Shown: positions 13,597-17,667 of the stretch, piece after piece
How positions within the stretch are numbered: the first letter of the stretch is position 1
How the letters are laid out: each line of letters starts with the position of its first letter
Source of the DNA: Holosporaceae bacterium
GTDB lineage: Bacteria > Pseudomonadota > Alphaproteobacteria > UBA3830
Direction of reading: 5' to 3'
Assembly (NCBI GenBank): GCA_031284345.1
Contig: JAITAC010000107.1
Span: 1-17,667 of the forward strand
DNA length: 17,667 bases
Notes under the pieces: generated by a model
What the model saw: only the letters and a program-made list of their open reading frames with translations
The model's database searches: none
What the model was told of the DNA's origin: nothing
Program-made: the position numbers and the translations under genes

Positions 13597-15711
13597 ATGA
13601 AATACCAGGAAATAAAAGACATCTTCCAGACGAATGTATTCAATCAGGAAAAGATGTGCGAGAGATTGCCGGCTAACATTTGGAAAAAATTCCGAAATGC
13701 AATGAATGGCCGAGAAAAATTAGAAGAGCACGTCGCTGATGTGATAGCTTCTGCCATGAAAGAGTGGGCCATATCCAGAGGAGCCACCCACTGGACCCAT
13801 TGGTTTCATCCGCTGACGGGTATGACCGCCGAAAAGCATAATGCTTTTTTGAAAGTGGGAGAATGTGATCGGCCATTTCATGCGTTTCGGGGAAGAGATC
13901 TGCTCCAGAGCGAGCCGGACGCCTCGTCTTTTCCGTCCGGCGGCATGAGATCGACGTTTCAGGCCAGAGGTTACAGTGCCTGGGATATTTGCAGTCCAGC
14001 ATTTATCATTCCCACCCAAAAGGGAGGGACTCTCTGTATTCCATCGATATTTTTGTCATTTGATGGCACTCCATTGGACGTAAAAACAGCTTTGCTAAAA
14101 GCTTTGCGCGTCATTGATGAAAAAACTCTGAAGCTGATGCATCTTTTGGGGCATAAACATATTGCTTCCACCTACGTCACCGTTGGAGCGGAGCAAGAAT
14201 TCTTCCTCCTGGACAAAAAAGCCGTCGCCACAAGACCGGATCTCATATTTTGCAACAGGACCATAATCGGTACACCGTTTCCGAAAGATCAGACGCTGGA
14301 CGCCCATTATTTTTCCAGCATACCGCCGAGAATCATATCTTTTATGGAGGACGTGGAACGGGATCTGGCTCGTGTCGGAGTCATAGTGGAGGCAAGACAT
14401 AACGAAGTCGCCCCTGGACAATACGAATTCTGTCCGAAATTCGTGGAGGCAAATTTGGCCTGTGATCAAAATCAGCTGATAATGGAAACTATGAAAAAAG
14501 TCGCCATCAAGCATGACCTGGTGCTGCTGCTGCACGAAAAACCCTTCGATCGCCTAAACGGCAGCGGTAAACACATTAACATCTCCATGTGCGATAACGA
14601 GGGAAATAATCTGCTGCAGCCGTCCAATAACTTCGAAAAAGATCTGGGATTGATATGCTTGGTCGCGGCTTTGACCTACGGCGTAGCAGAATATCATGAC
14701 TTGCTCAACGCCATAATAACAACACCGGGAAATACACTGCGATTGGGAGGTCATGAGGCGCCCCCAAATATAATCAGCATATATCTGGGAAAAACTCTGG
14801 ATTCGCTGTTCAAGTCCATTGCCGAAGGTAACGAGGAAAATATGCCCGCCGATACCTACATGGAGTCAAATCTGAAAAATATTCCAACTCTCCTGGCCTA
14901 CAGCTGCGAAAGAAATCGCACGTCACCACTGGCGTTTACCGGAAATAAATTCGAATTTCGAGCTCCGGGAGCATCTCAGGCGTTGGCGCGACCAATTACG
15001 ATTTTGACCGCTGTTTGGGCCAGTGGCATCGAAAAACTAATCGAAAGAATCGAAGAAAATATTTACATAGGTATGGACCATCACGACTCCATCATGAAAG
15101 CCATTCGGGAAACAGCGGCAGACGGAACTAAAGTCCGCTTCGAGGGCGATTGCTACTCCAAAAGTTGGCACGAGGAAGCTAAAAAAAGAAAACTCAAGGT
15201 CCCTAAAAATATTTTGGAATCCCTGGACTACTTTATCGAAGAAAAAAATGTCAAAATGCTGTTCTCTCAAAAAATATTTTCCCGAACAGAGCTGGAAGCC
15301 TACAGAAATGTCGGACTGCATAGACTCTGCAATACCATCGAAACCGAGCTGATAGTCATAAAAAAAATGATGTTCGATGGCATACTCCCGGCCATATCAA
15401 AGCAAATTATTTTGGAAGGAGAAGCACTTAAGTACCTCACGGACGCAAATCCAAAAGAAATATCCGTTTGGAAGGAAATCATTACAGCTCTGGGAAAAAT
15501 GAAAGCAGACATCATCAGCAAAATCGCAGAATTGGACGAATGCAACAAGAAAGTCAAAGAAGCCGAGAGCCTCGAAAGAAAAGCGCATCTGCTGGTCAAC
15601 GATGCAACCGTCCTAATGCAGGAAATAAGAAAACTGAGCGACAGAGCCGAATACATGATGGACAAAAATAATCGCCCTTTCGCCAGCTATAGTGAACTAT
15701 TGGTATTGTGA
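13597..15711 (+). CDS. glnN: Glutamine synthetase type III
   Basis: This enzyme makes glutamine from glutamate and ammonia with ATP. The 704 residues are far longer than GSI (about 470) and match GSIII (about 700-730). Signature stretches are FPSGGMRSTFQARGYSAWD (112-130), VGAEQEFFLLD (196-206, metal ligands), EVAPGQYEF (270-278), GSGKHINIS (322-330), RLGGHEAPPN and NRTSPLAFTGNKFEFRAPG. A Lys/Glu-rich helical region (about 630-690) closes the protein. All active-site motifs are intact, so it should be functional. A strong AGAGGGGA precedes the ATG. ligA follows after 14 bp on the same strand. GSIII is best known from Bacteroidetes, cyanobacteria and Firmicutes. I cannot tell from sequence alone whether this copy was transferred or is ancestral. 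Confidence 0.95.
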   Translation: MKYQEIKDIFQTNVFNQEKMCERLPANIWKKFRNAMNGREKLEEHVADVIASAMKEWAISRGATHWTHWFHPLTGMTAEKHNAFLKVGECDRPFHAFRGRDLLQSEPDASSFPSGGMRSTFQARGYSAWDICSPAFIIPTQKGGTLCIPSIFLSFDGTPLDVKTALLKALRVIDEKTLKLMHLLGHKHIASTYVTVGAEQEFFLLDKKAVATRPDLIFCNRTIIGTPFPKDQTLDAHYFSSIPPRIISFMEDVERDLARVGVIVEARHNEVAPGQYEFCPKFVEANLACDQNQLIMETMKKVAIKHDLVLLLHEKPFDRLNGSGKHINISMCDNEGNNLLQPSNNFEKDLGLICLVAALTYGVAEYHDLLNAIITTPGNTLRLGGHEAPPNIISIYLGKTLDSLFKSIAEGNEENMPADTYMESNLKNIPTLLAYSCERNRTSPLAFTGNKFEFRAPGASQALARPITILTAVWASGIEKLIERIEENIYIGMDHHDSIMKAIRETAADGTKVRFEGDCYSKSWHEEAKKRKLKVPKNILESLDYFIEEKNVKMLFSQKIFSRTELEAYRNVGLHRLCNTIETELIVIKKMMFDGILPAISKQIILEGEALKYLTDANPKEISVWKEIITALGKMKADIISKIAELDECNKKVKEAESLERKAHLLVNDATVLMQEIRKLSDRAEYMMDKNNRPFASYSELLVL

Positions 15712-15725
15712 TTGGATGTGGCCCA

Positions 15726-17667
15726 ATGTCTGAATTATTAGCCAAAAAAGCACGTTATAAAGAACTAAGTGACCTGCTGAAAAACTATTCCCGCCAATAT
15801 TACCTGCTGGACGCTCCCGGCGTAAGCGACGCCACCTACGACGCGCTCTACAGCGAATTGCTGGAAATCGAGCGCGAATTCCCAGAGCTAAAAACGGAAA
15901 ATAGTCCGTCTCAAAAAGTGGGAGCGAAGGCGTCGAGAAAATTTTCAAAAATAAAGCATTCGAGTCCAATGCTATCCCTGGAAAATGCATTTAATGAGGA
16001 CGATATAGAGACGTTTCTGGAGCGTCTCAAAAATTTGTCCGGCTGCGACCAAATTGATCTGGCACTGGAACCAAAATTGGACGGTCTATCGGCCTCTTTG
16101 CACTATAAAAACGGCATCCTGACAAGAGGAGCAACTCGCGGAGACGGAACGGTGGGCGAGGACGTAACCGAAAATATATTCACCCTAGATTGCATTCCCA
16201 AAAAAATAAACGAATGGCGCGATTTCGAAAATATAGAAGTACGCGGAGAAGTCGTCATGAAAAAAGCAGATTTTCGCAATTTAAATGAATCTCGACTGAT
16301 GGCAGAAGAAAAATTGTTTGCCAATCCCCGCAATGCCGCTGCCGGATCATTGCGGCAGCTGGACTCCGCCGTCACCAAATCCCGAAAACTTACATTCTTT
16401 GCCTATTCCTTGATTGGCAAAGATCATTCCTCCAAAACCCAAATGAACGTGCTGGAAACTCTACGTAAATGCGGTTTTACCGTGTCAGATAAAATCGCAC
16501 TCTGCAAAAATCAAGCGGAGGCCTTTCATTTCTACTCGGAAATGGAACGGCAACGGGCAGATTTGGAATACGACGTTGATGGCGTTGTATATAAGGTCAA
16601 TGATTTGCAACTACAGCAAAAACTTGGAGCATCGTCGAAATTTCCTCGCCATTCCATCGCCTATAAATTTCCGGCGGAAAAAGCCGAGACTACGATTCTC
16701 GACATCGTGGTGCAGGTGGGACGTACCGGAAATATTACCCCGGTGGCAGAATTGATGCCCGTCACCGTCGGAGGAGTCGTGGTATCCAGGGCAACGCTCC
16801 ATAACCGCGACGAAATCGAAAAAAAAGATATCCGCATCGGAGATCGCGTCGTGCTGCAGCGAGCCGGCGACGTAATTCCGCAAATTCTGTATGCTATTCC
16901 AGAAAAAAGACCAGGAAACTCAACGCTCTTCGTGTTTCCCGACGTCTGTCCCTGCTGCGGCTCTACCCTGGTGAAAAGCAACGATGAAGTGGCAACTAAA
17001 TGCATAAATATCAACTGTGAGGCTCAGATAGTAGAGCGATTAATCCACTTCGTGTCCAAGCTGGCGTTTAATATAGATGGCCTCGGCGAACAAAATATAA
17101 AATTCTTCTTCGACTCCGGGTTTATAAAAAGCCCCCCAGATATTTTCCATCTGGAAAGTAAAAATCCCAATGGCCAATTGGAAAATTTCGAAGGTTGGGG
17201 CAAGCAATCGGTGCAAAATTTGTTCGACTCCATAAATAAAGCAAGAACAATAACGCTGGATAAATTCATCTATGCGTTGGGAATTCCGCAGGTGGGCCGA
17301 TCCGTATCAAAACTAGTCGCCGGCTTCTTCAGATCCTATAAAAATTTTTTGAGGGCCATGGAAAATAACGATATAACCGGATTGCTGGCCGTGGACGGTA
17401 TCGGCGAGTCAATCCTAGGGGATATCGCAAAATTTTTCGAAAATAATAACAACATGACCGTAGTAAAAAAACTCGGCGGAGATGAAAAAAATGGTCCCAT
17501 AACCGTTTTGGATATGGAAATGCCGGAAAATAATTCGCTGATGAACAGAACTATCGTCTTCACAGGGACATTTGAAAAATTATCGCGGGAAGAGGCAAAA
17601 GAATTGGCGGAAAAACACGGCGCAAGAGCATCTTCGTCGATTTCTGCAAAAACTTCCTTTGTGGTCG
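15726..17667 (+). CDS. ligA: NAD-dependent DNA ligase, 3' end cut by window
   Basis: LigA seals nicks between Okazaki fragments and during repair, using NAD+. The 647 visible residues contain the N-terminal Ia-type region (YYLLDAPGVSDATYDALYSEL), the adenylation motif EPKLDG with nucleophilic Lys117, ANPRNAAAGSLRQLD and DVDGVVYKVN. The OB fold (VQVGRTGNITPVAEL...), a four-cysteine zinc finger (CPCCG with two later Cys), helix-hairpin-helix repeats and the start of the BRCT domain (NRTIVFTGTFEKLSREEAKELAEKHG) follow in order. The frame is still open at the window end, and only about 25-40 residues should be missing. ATG 15726 starts 14 bp after glnN, with only a weak GGA upstream, so co-transcription with glnN is likely. 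Confidence 0.95.
   Translation, partial: MSELLAKKARYKELSDLLKNYSRQYYLLDAPGVSDATYDALYSELLEIEREFPELKTENSPSQKVGAKASRKFSKIKHSSPMLSLENAFNEDDIETFLERLKNLSGCDQIDLALEPKLDGLSASLHYKNGILTRGATRGDGTVGEDVTENIFTLDCIPKKINEWRDFENIEVRGEVVMKKADFRNLNESRLMAEEKLFANPRNAAAGSLRQLDSAVTKSRKLTFFAYSLIGKDHSSKTQMNVLETLRKCGFTVSDKIALCKNQAEAFHFYSEMERQRADLEYDVDGVVYKVNDLQLQQKLGASSKFPRHSIAYKFPAEKAETTILDIVVQVGRTGNITPVAELMPVTVGGVVVSRATLHNRDEIEKKDIRIGDRVVLQRAGDVIPQILYAIPEKRPGNSTLFVFPDVCPCCGSTLVKSNDEVATKCININCEAQIVERLIHFVSKLAFNIDGLGEQNIKFFFDSGFIKSPPDIFHLESKNPNGQLENFEGWGKQSVQNLFDSINKARTITLDKFIYALGIPQVGRSVSKLVAGFFRSYKNFLRAMENNDITGLLAVDGIGESILGDIAKFFENNNNMTVVKKLGGDEKNGPITVLDMEMPENNSLMNRTIVFTGTFEKLSREEAKELAEKHGARASSSISAKTSFVV

Overview
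The window reads as chromosome of a host-associated alphaproteobacterium. AT-rich spacers with long A/T runs separate compact core genes (holB, recR, folE, folA, rluB, ligA, mlaD). These are interspersed with exported eukaryote-like repeat proteins (Sel1, ankyrin) and low-complexity repeat proteins. PhaB, acetoacetyl-CoA synthetase and MlaD fit an alphaproteobacterium, and the Sel1/ankyrin content fits an intracellular lifestyle of Holosporales/Rickettsiales type. That placement is inference from gene content only.

Layout. 1-948 (+): the 3' part of a Ser/Thr/Pro/Asn-rich tandem-repeat protein with a G8 tract inside the reading frame, ending at a hairpin. 1121-2301 (-): phaB then mlaD, one transcription unit. 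2392-3985 (+): holB-recR. 3986-4301: a 316-bp gap with possible RNA structure and a good promoter for the next gene. 4302-9320 (+): a Sel1-repeat exported protein, acetoacetyl-CoA synthetase, a small exported protein and an exported ankyrin protein. 10383-9356 (-): folE-folA, overlapping by ATGA. 13518-10634 (-): membrane protein B, rluB (ATGA overlap), membrane protein A; A and B are paralogues of a family I do not recognise, and A carries a 51-bp repeat tail. 13597-17667 (+): type III glutamine synthetase (glnN), then ligA, cut by the window end.

How the genes relate. PhaB and acetoacetyl-CoA synthetase together suggest acetoacetate/3-hydroxybutyrate/PHB metabolism. FolE and FolA are the entry enzyme of folate synthesis and the enzyme that makes tetrahydrofolate. 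HolB, RecR and LigA serve replication and repair. The three Sec-type exported proteins on the + strand and the repeat protein at the left edge are the likely host-interface part.

Most worth a second look: the G8 tract, where +1 and -1 slips give very different outcomes, including an alternative 94-residue tail in a frame open across the whole 3' repeat; and the paralogous membrane-protein pair bracketing rluB. No tRNA, rRNA, CRISPR array or insertion sequence was recognised.
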